DNA of 30,538 nt from UBA1740 sp045587025 (lineage in GTDB: Bacteria > Bacillota > Clostridia > Oscillospirales > CAG-272), in the NCBI GenBank assembly GCA_045587025.1, contig JAZNBK010000056.1, positions 1 through 30,538 on the forward strand, in the 5' to 3' direction. Under the pieces are notes generated by a model that worked only from the letters and a program-made list of their open reading frames with translations, ran no database searches and was not told the origin of the DNA. Of the stretch, positions 15,621 to 24,253 are shown one piece after another (within the stretch, counting starts at the first letter, position 1; each line of letters opens with the position of its first letter). The position numbers and the translations under genes were made by a program.

Positions 15621-16811
15621 ATGTTTTACGAGAACTTGAAGAATAAGGCAAAGGAAATACTCGCTCAGGATGCCGAACTTTCTTCTTTTATTTCTTCTTT
15701 TGATAATTTTACTGTTTTACCCGGTTTCGTTGATGTTCACGTTCATCTTCGCGAGCCGGGTTATTCTTATAAAGAAACGATAAAAAGCGGAACGCTCGCG
15801 TCTGCTCGGGGCGGATATACCGAAATTTGCAGTATGCCAAATCTTTCGCCGACGCCCGATAATATCGAGAATTTAAAAATACAGCTTGATATAATAGAAA
15901 GAGATGCCGTAGTAGGCGTTCATCCGTATGCGACTATAACGAAGGGGCAAAAGGGAGAAGAGCTTTCGGATATGGAGGCGCTCGCTCCGTTTGTGTCGGG
16001 ATTTTCTGATGACGGCAGAGGCGTACAAAGCGAAGAAATGATGCTCGAGGCGATGAAGCGCGCAAAGGCGCTTTCTAAAATAATCGTAGCTCATTGCGAG
16101 GATAACTCGCTTTTGAGGGGCGGCTATATTCACGACGGTGCATACGCGCGCGCAAACGGACACAAAGGAATTTGCTCGGAAAGCGAATGGGGACCGATAA
16201 AGCGCGATATAGACCTGATAAGAAAGACGGATTGCGCGTACCACGTATGCCATATATCTACAAAGGAAAGCGTATCGCTTATACGCCAAGCGAAAAAAGA
16301 GGGATTGAATATAACCTGCGAAACAGCGCCGCATTATCTGCTTTTAAATGACGGTATGTTAAAGGAAAGCGGTAGCTTCAAGATGAATCCGCCGATCCGT
16401 GCAGAAGAGGATAGACAAGCATTGTTAGAGGGAATATGCGACGGCACTATCGATATGATAGCCACCGACCACGCCCCTCATAGCGAAGAGGAAAAGTTAA
16501 AAGGACTTGCAGGCAGCGTCATGGGGATTGTCGGTGTGGAAACGGCGTTTCCGCTTCTTTATACCAACCTTGTGAAAAAGAATATAATTTCGATGGATAA
16601 GCTTATAAAGCTGATGAGCGAAAATCCGAGCCGGCGCTTTAACATACCGCTTAACGATAGCTTTAGCGTATGGGATCTGAACGAGCGTTACATGATAGAC
16701 CCCAATGAATTTCTTTCTAAGGGCAGATCAACTCCGTTTGAGGGTGAATTCGTTTACGGAAGAAATATCCTTACCGTCAGAAACGGTAAAATAGTTTTGT
16801 TTAATAAATAA
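15621..16811 (+). CDS. pyrC: dihydroorotase (PyrC, type I)
   Basis: Zinc amidohydrolase that cyclises carbamoyl-aspartate to dihydroorotate. LPGFVDVHVHLREPG carries the His-x-His metal pair and the substrate-binding Arg. AHCEDNSL and CHISTKES supply further metal-ligand histidines, ETAPHYLLL is a family signature, and ATDHAPHSEEEK holds the catalytic Asp. ITKGQKGEELSDM is the mid-protein segment typical of Bacillus-type dihydroorotases. It is 396 aa, slightly shorter than the usual 425-430 because the N-terminal beta-sandwich strand region is reduced. AAAGGAG precedes the ATG. It is the first gene of the pyr operon, 27 bases ahead of carB. Confidence 0.95.
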   Translation: MFYENLKNKAKEILAQDAELSSFISSFDNFTVLPGFVDVHVHLREPGYSYKETIKSGTLASARGGYTEICSMPNLSPTPDNIENLKIQLDIIERDAVVGVHPYATITKGQKGEELSDMEALAPFVSGFSDDGRGVQSEEMMLEAMKRAKALSKIIVAHCEDNSLLRGGYIHDGAYARANGHKGICSESEWGPIKRDIDLIRKTDCAYHVCHISTKESVSLIRQAKKEGLNITCETAPHYLLLNDGMLKESGSFKMNPPIRAEEDRQALLEGICDGTIDMIATDHAPHSEEEKLKGLAGSVMGIVGVETAFPLLYTNLVKKNIISMDKLIKLMSENPSRRFNIPLNDSFSVWDLNERYMIDPNEFLSKGRSTPFEGEFVYGRNILTVRNGKIVLFNK

Positions 16812-16838
16812 TTGTATATAAATCGGAGGAAGTAAATA

Positions 16839-19800
16839 ATGGCTAAGAGAAAAGACCTAAAGAAGATTCTTATAATCGGTTCGGGACCTATAGTTATCGG
16901 TCAGGCGGCAGAGTTTGACTACGCCGGAACGCAGGCGTGCCTTGCGTTAAAAGAGGAGGGCTACGAGGTAGTGCTCGTCAACTCCAACCCCGCAACTATT
17001 ATGACTGATACGCAGATTGCGGATAAGGTTTATATGGAACCGCTTACCCTTGAATATATCGCAAAGATTTTGAGATACGCGCGCCCCGACGCTATCGTTC
17101 CCGGAATCGGCGGTCAAACGGGACTTAATCTCGCTATGCAATTGGAGCAAAAGGGCGTTCTCGCAGAATGTGGAGTGGAGCTTCTCGGTACGAGCAGCGA
17201 GAGTATAGAACGCGCAGAGGACAGAGAATTGTTCAAGGAGCTTTGTCAGTCGATTGGAGAGCCGACTATTCCTTCCGAGATTACCTATTCTCTTGAGGAA
17301 GCGAAGGAGGCGGCAAAGCGTATAGGTTATCCTGTAGTTCTGCGCCCCGCTTTCACTCTTGGCGGAACGGGCGGGGGCTTTGCCGACAACGAAGAAGAGC
17401 TTATTGATATCGGTAACAACGCATTTAAGCTTTCTCCCGTTCATCAGGTTCTTATCGAAAAGAGCGTAAAGGGTTATAAAGAAATTGAATTTGAAGTAAT
17501 GCGTGACTCTTACGATAACGCAATTACTATCTGCGGCATGGAGAATATTGATCCCGTCGGCGTTCATACAGGTGACTCTGCGGTCGTCGCGCCTATCTTA
17601 TCTCTTTCCGAAAAAGATAAAAAGATGCTTAACGACAGCGCAATTAAAATTATACGTGAGTTGAAGATAGCAGGCGGATGTAACGTTCAGTTCGCTTTAA
17701 ACCCCAATTCCTCCGAATACTTCTTAATTGAAGTAAATCCCCGCGTATCTCGTTCGTCAGCGCTTGCTTCCAAAGCAAGCGGATATCCTATTGCAAGAGT
17801 AACGGCGAAAATTGCAGTAGGTATGGCTCTTAAGGATATTAAAATTGCAAACACTACCGCTGACTTTGAGCCGCGCCTTGATTACGTCGTAGCGAAGTTC
17901 CCCCGTTTTCCCTTTGATAAATTTGCATCTGCCACAAATAAGCTTGGTACGCAGATGAAGGCGACGGGAGAGGTTATGGGTATAGGAAGTTCACTTGAAG
18001 AATGTATGCTCAAATCCGTGCGCTCTCTTGAAATCGGCGTTTGCCACCTTTGGATGAAAAAGTTCGATTTAATGAGTGACGACGAGCTTATTGCATACTT
18101 ATCGGACTTCCGTGATGATACCATTTATGCGGTAAGCGAGCTTCTTCGCCGCGGACATAGCGTAAAAGAGCTTCACGACCTTACCGCTATAACCGAGCTG
18201 TTCCTTGAAGCGATTCAGAATATCGTTAGAAAGGAAAAAGAGCTTTCCGAGAATATCGGCAGTATAGACGTCTTGAAGAGCGCAAAGAAAATGGGATTTT
18301 CTGACAAATTTATTTCAACTCTTTGGAAGACCACCGAGCTTGCAATATATGAGCTGCGCAAAAATAACGGCATAATCCCCAGCTATAGAATGGTAGACAC
18401 CTGCCATACAAACGCGTATATTCCTTATTTCTATTCATCGTATGAGGGCAAGACGGAATCTAAGCTCTCCGATAGAAAGAAGATAGTAGTTCTCGGCGCA
18501 GGACCTATCAGAATAGGTCAGGGCGTTGAGTTTGACTATTCTACCGTCCATGCCGTAGAAACTATTAAAAATTCAGGTTATGAGGCAATTATAATAAATA
18601 ACAATCCCGAAACGGTTTCTACCGATTACACCACCTCCGATAAGCTCTATTTTGAACCGCTTACGACCGAGGATGTAATGAACATCATTGATTTTGAAAA
18701 GCCGATAGGCGTCATTGCTTCACTTGGCGGTCAGACTGCAATTAACTTGGCAGATCCGCTTATGAGAAGAGGAGTCAAGATTGTGGGAACCGACTGTCAG
18801 GCGATCGAACGCGCGGAAAACCGCGATTCGTTTGAAAAGATTCTTTTGGAATTGGGTATTCCTCAGCCGGAGGGCTGCGCCGTTACGAATATAGAGGACG
18901 GCGTAAAGGCGGCGAAAAAGATTGGATATCCCGTTTTGGTACGTCCCAGCTTCGTTCTTGGCGGCAGAGCTATGCAAATCGTAGCAGGCGAAAAACAGCT
19001 CCGCCACTATTTGAAAAATGCGGTTGAAATCGATGAGGACAAGCCGGTTCTCGTAGATAAATATATTATCGGAAAAGAGGTCGAGGTCGATGCGATTTGC
19101 GACGGAACCGACGTCTTTGTTCCCGGAATTATGGAGCTCGTAGAGAGAACGGGTATCCATTCGGGAGACTCTATTAGCGTATATCCTCCCTTTAGCATTT
19201 CAGATAAGGTGAAGGGAATAATTCTTCAATATGCTAAAAAGTTAGGTCTCGGAATTGGTATCGTAGGACTTTATAATATTCAGTTTATCGTCGACAGGGA
19301 CGAAAACGTATATATAATCGAGGTTAACCCACGCTCGTCCCGTACAGTGCCTTTCCTTTCAAAAGCGACCGGCTACAGTTTAGCCGACATCGCGACGGAG
19401 GTAATTCTCGGCAAGAGCTTGAAAGAGCTTGGAATTTTCGGAATATACCCTGACGAGAAAAAGCGTTGGTATGTAAAGGTTCCCGTATTCTCATTTAATA
19501 AGATAAGAGGACTTGATGCGTATCTCTCGCCTGAAATGAAGTCCACGGGCGAGGCGATAGGATACGACGACAGATTAAACCGCGCTATGTATAAGGCGCT
19601 TCAGGCATCGGGCATGAAGCTTCAAAATTACGGAACCGTATTTGTCACCGTTGCAGACAACGACAAGGAAGAGGTGCTTCCTTTGGTGCGCCGCTTCTAC
19701 AATTTGGGCTTTAATATACAGGCGACGAGCGGAACCGGCAACTTCTTGAAGAAGAACGGAATCCGCACGCACGTGCTCGGAAAAATAAGCGACGGCAGCG

Positions 19801-20015
19801 AGGAGCTTCCAAAGGCAATTCAGCAGGGCTATATTGCTTATATAATCAATACGAGCGAGATTGGAGATTCTGAAAATACCAAAGAGGACGGCAGACAAAT
19901 TCGCCGTCTCGCTACGGAGAATAACGTAAACATCTTTACATCTCTCGATACGGTAAAAACTCTGCTTGACGTATTGGAGGAAACGACTATTTGTATTTCT
20001 ACCATAGATTCGTGA
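16839..20015 (+). CDS. carB: carbamoyl-phosphate synthase large subunit
   Basis: Makes carbamoyl phosphate from bicarbonate, ATP and ammonia. Two homologous ATP-grasp halves are visible: KKILIIGSGPIVIGQAAEFDY at the start, repeated as KKIVVLGAGPIRIGQGVEFDY near residue 547. Each is followed by EVNPR-type ATP-site motifs (EVNPRVSRSSALASKA; EVNPRSSRTVPFLSKA). The C-terminal 130 or so residues form the MGS-like allosteric domain (FVTVADNDKEE, then IQATSGTGNFL). At 1058 aa it is full length. The ammonia-supplying small subunit carA is not adjacent, either side, nor anywhere in the window, which is unusual because carA and carB are normally paired. GGAGG lies about 8 bases before the start. Confidence 0.97.
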   Translation: MAKRKDLKKILIIGSGPIVIGQAAEFDYAGTQACLALKEEGYEVVLVNSNPATIMTDTQIADKVYMEPLTLEYIAKILRYARPDAIVPGIGGQTGLNLAMQLEQKGVLAECGVELLGTSSESIERAEDRELFKELCQSIGEPTIPSEITYSLEEAKEAAKRIGYPVVLRPAFTLGGTGGGFADNEEELIDIGNNAFKLSPVHQVLIEKSVKGYKEIEFEVMRDSYDNAITICGMENIDPVGVHTGDSAVVAPILSLSEKDKKMLNDSAIKIIRELKIAGGCNVQFALNPNSSEYFLIEVNPRVSRSSALASKASGYPIARVTAKIAVGMALKDIKIANTTADFEPRLDYVVAKFPRFPFDKFASATNKLGTQMKATGEVMGIGSSLEECMLKSVRSLEIGVCHLWMKKFDLMSDDELIAYLSDFRDDTIYAVSELLRRGHSVKELHDLTAITELFLEAIQNIVRKEKELSENIGSIDVLKSAKKMGFSDKFISTLWKTTELAIYELRKNNGIIPSYRMVDTCHTNAYIPYFYSSYEGKTESKLSDRKKIVVLGAGPIRIGQGVEFDYSTVHAVETIKNSGYEAIIINNNPETVSTDYTTSDKLYFEPLTTEDVMNIIDFEKPIGVIASLGGQTAINLADPLMRRGVKIVGTDCQAIERAENRDSFEKILLELGIPQPEGCAVTNIEDGVKAAKKIGYPVLVRPSFVLGGRAMQIVAGEKQLRHYLKNAVEIDEDKPVLVDKYIIGKEVEVDAICDGTDVFVPGIMELVERTGIHSGDSISVYPPFSISDKVKGIILQYAKKLGLGIGIVGLYNIQFIVDRDENVYIIEVNPRSSRTVPFLSKATGYSLADIATEVILGKSLKELGIFGIYPDEKKRWYVKVPVFSFNKIRGLDAYLSPEMKSTGEAIGYDDRLNRAMYKALQASGMKLQNYGTVFVTVADNDKEEVLPLVRRFYNLGFNIQATSGTGNFLKKNGIRTHVLGKISDGSEELPKAIQQGYIAYIINTSEIGDSENTKEDGRQIRRLATENNVNIFTSLDTVKTLLDVLEETTICISTIDS

Positions 20016-20022
20016 GGATAGT

Positions 20023-20754
20023 ATGAAGCAAGAAATTTTTGAGATAATCGAGAACGAACCTATAGCGAAAGACGTCTTTCGTATGATTTTAAAAGGTAAT
20101 ACGGAGGAAATAAAAAAAACAGGTCAGTTCGTAAATATTAAAATTGAAGGCAGCTTTTTGCGCCGTCCTATTTCCGTTTGCGATTGGGAGAGCAATACGC
20201 TCACCTTGATTTATAAGGTTGTAGGAGAGGGCACGAAAAAGCTAAGCGCTTATAAAAACGGCGTCCGCCTAGATATTCTGACAGGGCTTGGAAACGGTTA
20301 CTGCACAGAAAAGAGCGGAGAAAAACCTCTACTTATCGGCGGCGGCGTCGGTGTTCCGCCTCTTTACGCGCTTTGCAAAAAATTGATTTCAGAGGGCAAA
20401 AAGCCGACGGTAATCCTGGGCTTTAACAGCAAAGATGACGTCTTTTATGAAAGTGAATTTGAGAGCTTGGGAGCAAGGGTGATAGTTGCGACCGCAGACG
20501 GTAGCTATGGCGTAAAAGGATTCGTCACGGATGCGATGAATGATATTTCTTATAGCTATTTTTATACCTGCGGACCTGAAGGGATGCTGAAAGCGATATT
20601 TGCAAAGACCGCAACGTCAGGGCAGTTTAGTTTTGAAGAACGAATGGGCTGCGGCTTTGGCGCTTGTATGGGTTGTTCTTGTAAAACGGTAACAGGATAT
20701 AAGCGTATTTGTAAGGAAGGTCCCGTTCTTCAAAAGGAGGAAATTCTATGGTAA
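20023..20754 (+). CDS. pyrK: dihydroorotate dehydrogenase electron-transfer subunit (PyrK)
   Basis: FAD and [2Fe-2S] subunit that passes electrons from PyrD to NAD+. LRRPISVCDW is the FAD-binding RxxS/T motif, and LLIGGGVGVPPLYALCK is the NAD-binding glycine-rich segment. ERMGCGFGACMGCSCK followed by RICKEGPV provides the four-cysteine cluster near the C-terminus. At 243 aa the length is typical. It starts 7 bases after carB and its end overlaps pyrD by 7 bases, as expected for two subunits of one heterotetramer. Confidence 0.95.
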   Translation: MKQEIFEIIENEPIAKDVFRMILKGNTEEIKKTGQFVNIKIEGSFLRRPISVCDWESNTLTLIYKVVGEGTKKLSAYKNGVRLDILTGLGNGYCTEKSGEKPLLIGGGVGVPPLYALCKKLISEGKKPTVILGFNSKDDVFYESEFESLGARVIVATADGSYGVKGFVTDAMNDISYSYFYTCGPEGMLKAIFAKTATSGQFSFEERMGCGFGACMGCSCKTVTGYKRICKEGPVLQKEEILW

Positions 20755-21665
20755 ATACAAAGGTGAAATTAAGTGGTCTTGCCCTTGATAATCCTATTAT
20801 CCCTGCGAGCGGAACTTTTGGATACGGATACGAGTTTGCCGAATTTTACGATATAAATTGTCTCGGTAGCTTTTCCTTTAAGGGAACGACTAAGGAAGAA
20901 AGATTTGGAAATAATACTCCGAGAATTGCGGAATGTTATGCTGGAATGATAAATAGCGTGGGACTTCAAAATCCCGGGGTAGAAAAGGTTATATCCGAGG
21001 AACTGCCGAAGCTTAAACGCTGTTTTTCAAAGCCGGTAATAGCAAACATAGGTGGATTTTCATACGACGAATATACCTATGTTGCGTCTCTTTTAGACGC
21101 TCAGGAGCAGGTTGGGTTGCTTGAAATAAACATCAGCTGTCCAAACGTACACGGAGGCGGAATGGGCTTTGGCGTAAGTCCTGAAACTGCCGCCGAGGTA
21201 ACGCGCAGAGTAAAGTCGGTTACTAAAAAGCCGGTATATATAAAATTAAGTCCAAACGTCACAGATATCGTTTCGATAGCAAAAGCGTGCGAGGATGCGG
21301 GCGCCGACGGCTTGAGTATGATAAATACGCTTTTGGGAATGAGAATTGATTTGAAAACCAAAAGGCCGATAATAGCAAATAAGGCGGGCGGTTTTTCGGG
21401 AAGCGCAATTTTTCCAGTGGCTCTCCGTATGGTCTATTCCGTATACGAAGCGGTTAAGATACCGATTATAGGTATGGGCGGCGTTTCTTCCGCAAAAGAC
21501 GTTATAGAAATGATGTTGGCGGGAGCGACGGCGGTTCAGGTAGGCGCCGCTAATCTTGTCAATCCATTCGCCTCAAAAGAAATTATAGAGGATTTACCAA
21601 AGGTAATGGAAGAATATAAAATCAATAATCTTGAAGATATTATAGGAGGTGCTCATAATGGGTAA
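20748..21665 (+). CDS. pyrD: dihydroorotate dehydrogenase, class 1B catalytic subunit (PyrD)
   Basis: FMN enzyme that oxidises dihydroorotate to orotate. The N-terminus LSGLALDNPIIPASGTFGYG and the active-site segment INISCPNVHGGGMGFG (catalytic Cys, class 1) are diagnostic. KAGGFSGSAIFPVALRMVYSVYEA and GMGGVSSAKDVIEMMLAGATAVQVG form the FMN phosphate site. Cysteine as the base together with the neighbouring pyrK marks it as class 1B (NAD-linked), soluble in the cytoplasm. The length is 305 aa. It overlaps pyrK upstream and pyrF downstream, with AAGGAGG ahead of its start. Confidence 0.96.
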   Translation: MVNTKVKLSGLALDNPIIPASGTFGYGYEFAEFYDINCLGSFSFKGTTKEERFGNNTPRIAECYAGMINSVGLQNPGVEKVISEELPKLKRCFSKPVIANIGGFSYDEYTYVASLLDAQEQVGLLEINISCPNVHGGGMGFGVSPETAAEVTRRVKSVTKKPVYIKLSPNVTDIVSIAKACEDAGADGLSMINTLLGMRIDLKTKRPIIANKAGGFSGSAIFPVALRMVYSVYEAVKIPIIGMGGVSSAKDVIEMMLAGATAVQVGAANLVNPFASKEIIEDLPKVMEEYKINNLEDIIGGAHNG

Positions 21666-22356
21666 GGACGTTATTATTGCTTGCGATTTTTCGAGCAAGG
21701 AAGAGGTTTTGAGCTTTCTTGATAATTTCAAGGAGGAGAAACCTTATATAAAAATAGGTATGGAGCTGTTCTATGGAGCAGGTCCTGAAATTGTGAAGGC
21801 AATAAAGAACAGAGGACACAAAATTTTCCTTGATTTAAAGCTTCACGATATTCCGAACACCGTGAAAAAATCCATGAAGGTTCTTTCGTCTTTGGACGTG
21901 GATATGTGTAATTTACACGCAAGCGGAACTATTGCAATGATGGAGGCGGCTATCGAAGGTCTTACGAGAGAAGACGGAACTCGTCCGCTTTTGATTGCTG
22001 TTACTCAGCTCACTTCTACCGACCAGGAAAGGATGGAGCGGGATTTGCTTATTAAAGAGCCGATCGACAAGGTTGTAATGCATTATGCGGAAAACGCAAA
22101 GAAAGCAGGACTTGACGGCGTTGTCTGCTCACCCTTGGAGGCAGGAAAGGTACACCAAATTTGCGGCGCTGACTTCCTCACGGTTACCCCGGGCGTAAGA
22201 TTTGCCGACGGAGACGTGGGAGACCAAGCGAGAGTTACTACTCCCGCAAAGGCAAAGGAAATCGGCTCTGATTATATAGTGGTAGGCAGACCTATCACAG
22301 CGGCTTTGGATCCCGTGGCTGCTTACCGCCGTTGCGTTAAAGAATTTGTAGATTGA
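21658..22356 (+). CDS. pyrF: orotidine 5'-phosphate decarboxylase (PyrF)
   Basis: Decarboxylates OMP to UMP. VIIACDFSSKEEV begins the barrel, and IFLDLKLHDIPNTVKK holds the catalytic Asp-x-Lys...Asp tetrad typical of group I enzymes. TPGVRFADGDVGDQARVTTPAKA and DYIVVGRPITAALDP form the phosphate-binding end. The length is 232 aa. I chose ATG 21658 because AGGAGG (21644-21649) ends 8 bases before it; the GTG at 21649 overlaps that SD. Its first 8 bases overlap the end of pyrD. Confidence 0.96.
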   Translation: MGKDVIIACDFSSKEEVLSFLDNFKEEKPYIKIGMELFYGAGPEIVKAIKNRGHKIFLDLKLHDIPNTVKKSMKVLSSLDVDMCNLHASGTIAMMEAAIEGLTREDGTRPLLIAVTQLTSTDQERMERDLLIKEPIDKVVMHYAENAKKAGLDGVVCSPLEAGKVHQICGADFLTVTPGVRFADGDVGDQARVTTPAKAKEIGSDYIVVGRPITAALDPVAAYRRCVKEFVD

Positions 22357-22366
22357 GGTGAAGAAA

Positions 22367-23014
22367 ATGAATAATATTGAAAAGTTAATTGCAAAGGATC
22401 TTCTTTCGATAAAGGCGGTGTTCTTTCGTCCCGACGAGCCGTTCACTTGGGCGAGCGGAATTAAAAGTCCCGTGTACTGTGATAACAGATTGACCTTGAC
22501 TGCGCCGAAGGTTCGTACCGACGTGGAAAACTCATTGGCGCAGACCATTAAAAATGAATACCCCGACGTAGAGGTCCTTATGGGCACGTCTACCGCCGGA
22601 ATAGCGCACGCAGCTATCACGGCTCACATTATGGGACTTCCTATGGGCTACGTTCGTTCAGGCGCAAAGGACCACGGCAGAGGAAACCAGATTGAAGGCA
22701 AGCTTGAAAAGGGACAAAAGGTAGTCGTTGTCGAGGACCTTATCTCGACGGGAGGAAGCGTTATCGAGGTCGTCAACGTTCTCAGAGAAGCAGGCGCAGA
22801 GGTGCTCGGTATCGTAAGCATCTTCACCTACGGTATGAAAAAAGGTATAGAGCGTCTTAAGGAGGCGAACGTCAAAAACGTCAGTCTCACGAATTTTGAC
22901 TGCATTGCCGAAATTGCGGCAGAAGAGAACTATATAAAAACAGAGGATATTTCCCGCCTGATTGCGTTCCGCAATAATCCGTCCGACGAGTCCTGGATAA
23001 ATGGAGGCAAATAA
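22367..23014 (+). CDS. pyrE: orotate phosphoribosyltransferase (PyrE)
   Basis: Transfers the PRPP ribose-phosphate to orotate to give OMP. FTWASGIKSPVYCDNR is the family's N-terminal signature, and VVVVEDLISTGGSV is the PRPP-binding loop. The Lys/Arg-rich flexible loop (RSGAKDHGRGNQIEG) lies between them. The length is 215 aa. ATG 22367 is preferred over the in-frame GTG 22358, because GAGGTG overlaps the GTG and sits at a suitable distance from the ATG. The stop overlaps the pyrB start (TAATG). Confidence 0.95.
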   Translation: MNNIEKLIAKDLLSIKAVFFRPDEPFTWASGIKSPVYCDNRLTLTAPKVRTDVENSLAQTIKNEYPDVEVLMGTSTAGIAHAAITAHIMGLPMGYVRSGAKDHGRGNQIEGKLEKGQKVVVVEDLISTGGSVIEVVNVLREAGAEVLGIVSIFTYGMKKGIERLKEANVKNVSLTNFDCIAEIAAEENYIKTEDISRLIAFRNNPSDESWINGGK

Positions 23015-24117
23015 TGCGTCATCTTATTGATATATTGGATTTAACGACACAGGAAATTGATAGTTTAATCTGTGTAGCGTCTGATATAGTTTCAAACCCC
23101 GAGAAGTACCGTGAAAAATGTCGCTATCAGAAGCTCGCGACCTTATTTTATGAGCCGTCGACTCGAACACGGCTTTCCTTTGAGGCGGCTATGATGGAGC
23201 TTGGGGGAAACGTTCTTGGCTTTTCGGAGCCGTCCTCCAGCTCTGCGGCAAAAGGGGAGAGTATTTCTGATACCGCTGCGATTGTTTCGAGCTACGCGGA
23301 TATTATTGCTATGCGTCATCCAAAGGAAGGCGCGCCTCTCGTTGCGGCGAGAAAGAGCGAGGTCCCGATTATCAATGCAGGCGACGGCGGACATCATCAT
23401 CCTACCCAAACTCTTACAGACCTCTTTACTATTCACAGAGAAAAGGGCTCTCTTGAAAACCTCACAATAGGCGTTTGCGGTGATCTTAAGCATGGCAGAA
23501 CCGTTCATTCTCTTATAGCTGCAATGTCAAGATATAAAGGGATAAAGTTTGTTTTGATATCTCCCCCTGAGTTGAAGCTGCCGGGTTACATCAAATACAA
23601 TTATATTGAGCCGAATAAAATTGAATATATCGAGACCGATTCGCTCGAAAAGGCGATACCGGCCCTCGACGTGCTCTATATGACACGTATTCAAAGGGAA
23701 CGGTTTTCAAGCGCCGAAGAGTATGAAAAGCTAAAGGATAGCTATATTTTATCCGCCGAAAAATTAAATAGTGCAAAGAGCGATATGATAGTTATGCATC
23801 CTTTGCCGAGGGTGAACGAAATAGCCATCGACGTGGATGAAGATAGAAGAGCCGCATATTTCAGACAGGCGAAAAACGGAAAATATATCCGTATGGCGCT
23901 GATCTTAAAGCTCCTCGAAGAAGCTAAAAACGATAACGCTCCTCATAAAGAAGAGAAGGGCGTCATATATACGAAGGAATATAAGTGTATAAATCGTTCT
24001 TGCATCTCCACGACCGAGCAGGAGCTTGTTTCGGCATTCAAGCTCGTCGATAAGGAAAATAAAATATACCGTTGCGTTTATTGCGATTCAAAGGCGGTTA
24101 TCAATAAGGATAATTAA
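23014..24117 (+). CDS. pyrB: aspartate carbamoyltransferase with a PyrI-type zinc module at the C-terminus
   Basis: Forms carbamoyl-aspartate. Residues 1 to about 305 are the catalytic chain: FYEPSTRTRLSFEAAM is the carbamoyl-phosphate loop, SSSSAAKGES the mobile 80s loop, HHHPTQTLTDLFT the substrate-binding His-Pro region and MHPLPRVNEI the C-terminal signature. After a short charged linker, a tail carries Cys325-x4-Cys330-x23-Cys354-x2-Cys357. Spacing and flanking residues (KC..NRSCIS, RCVYC) match the zinc domain of E. coli PyrI (Cys109/114/138/141). The PyrI N-terminal nucleotide-binding domain is absent, and no separate pyrI follows. The protein is 367 aa against about 310 for ordinary PyrB. 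GGAGG precedes the start, and a strong terminator follows the stop. Confidence 0.95.
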   Translation: MRHLIDILDLTTQEIDSLICVASDIVSNPEKYREKCRYQKLATLFYEPSTRTRLSFEAAMMELGGNVLGFSEPSSSSAAKGESISDTAAIVSSYADIIAMRHPKEGAPLVAARKSEVPIINAGDGGHHHPTQTLTDLFTIHREKGSLENLTIGVCGDLKHGRTVHSLIAAMSRYKGIKFVLISPPELKLPGYIKYNYIEPNKIEYIETDSLEKAIPALDVLYMTRIQRERFSSAEEYEKLKDSYILSAEKLNSAKSDMIVMHPLPRVNEIAIDVDEDRRAAYFRQAKNGKYIRMALILKLLEEAKNDNAPHKEEKGVIYTKEYKCINRSCISTTEQELVSAFKLVDKENKIYRCVYCDSKAVINKDN

Positions 24118-24138
24118 AATTCAGATTCACTTTGAAAT

Positions 24139-24171
24139 GGAACTCCGTTTTTTACGGAGTTCCTGTTTTTT
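24139..24171 (+). terminator. intrinsic terminator of the pyr operon
   Basis: GGAACTCCGT (24139-24148) and ACGGAGTTCC (24154-24163) form a perfect 10-bp stem with a T5 loop, followed by TGTTTTTTAT. It marks the end of the pyr operon. Confidence 0.93.
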
Positions 24172-24253
24172 ATATTCGATAATCATAAATGTATAAAAAA
24201 GAAAATTGCGGAAAAAATATATCCATAAACCAAAATGATGAAAGGATATTTTT

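Noticed and set aside
16947..17567. Minus-strand ORF of 206 residues opposite carB
   Set aside because: Antisense shadow of a highly conserved gene with no independent support.
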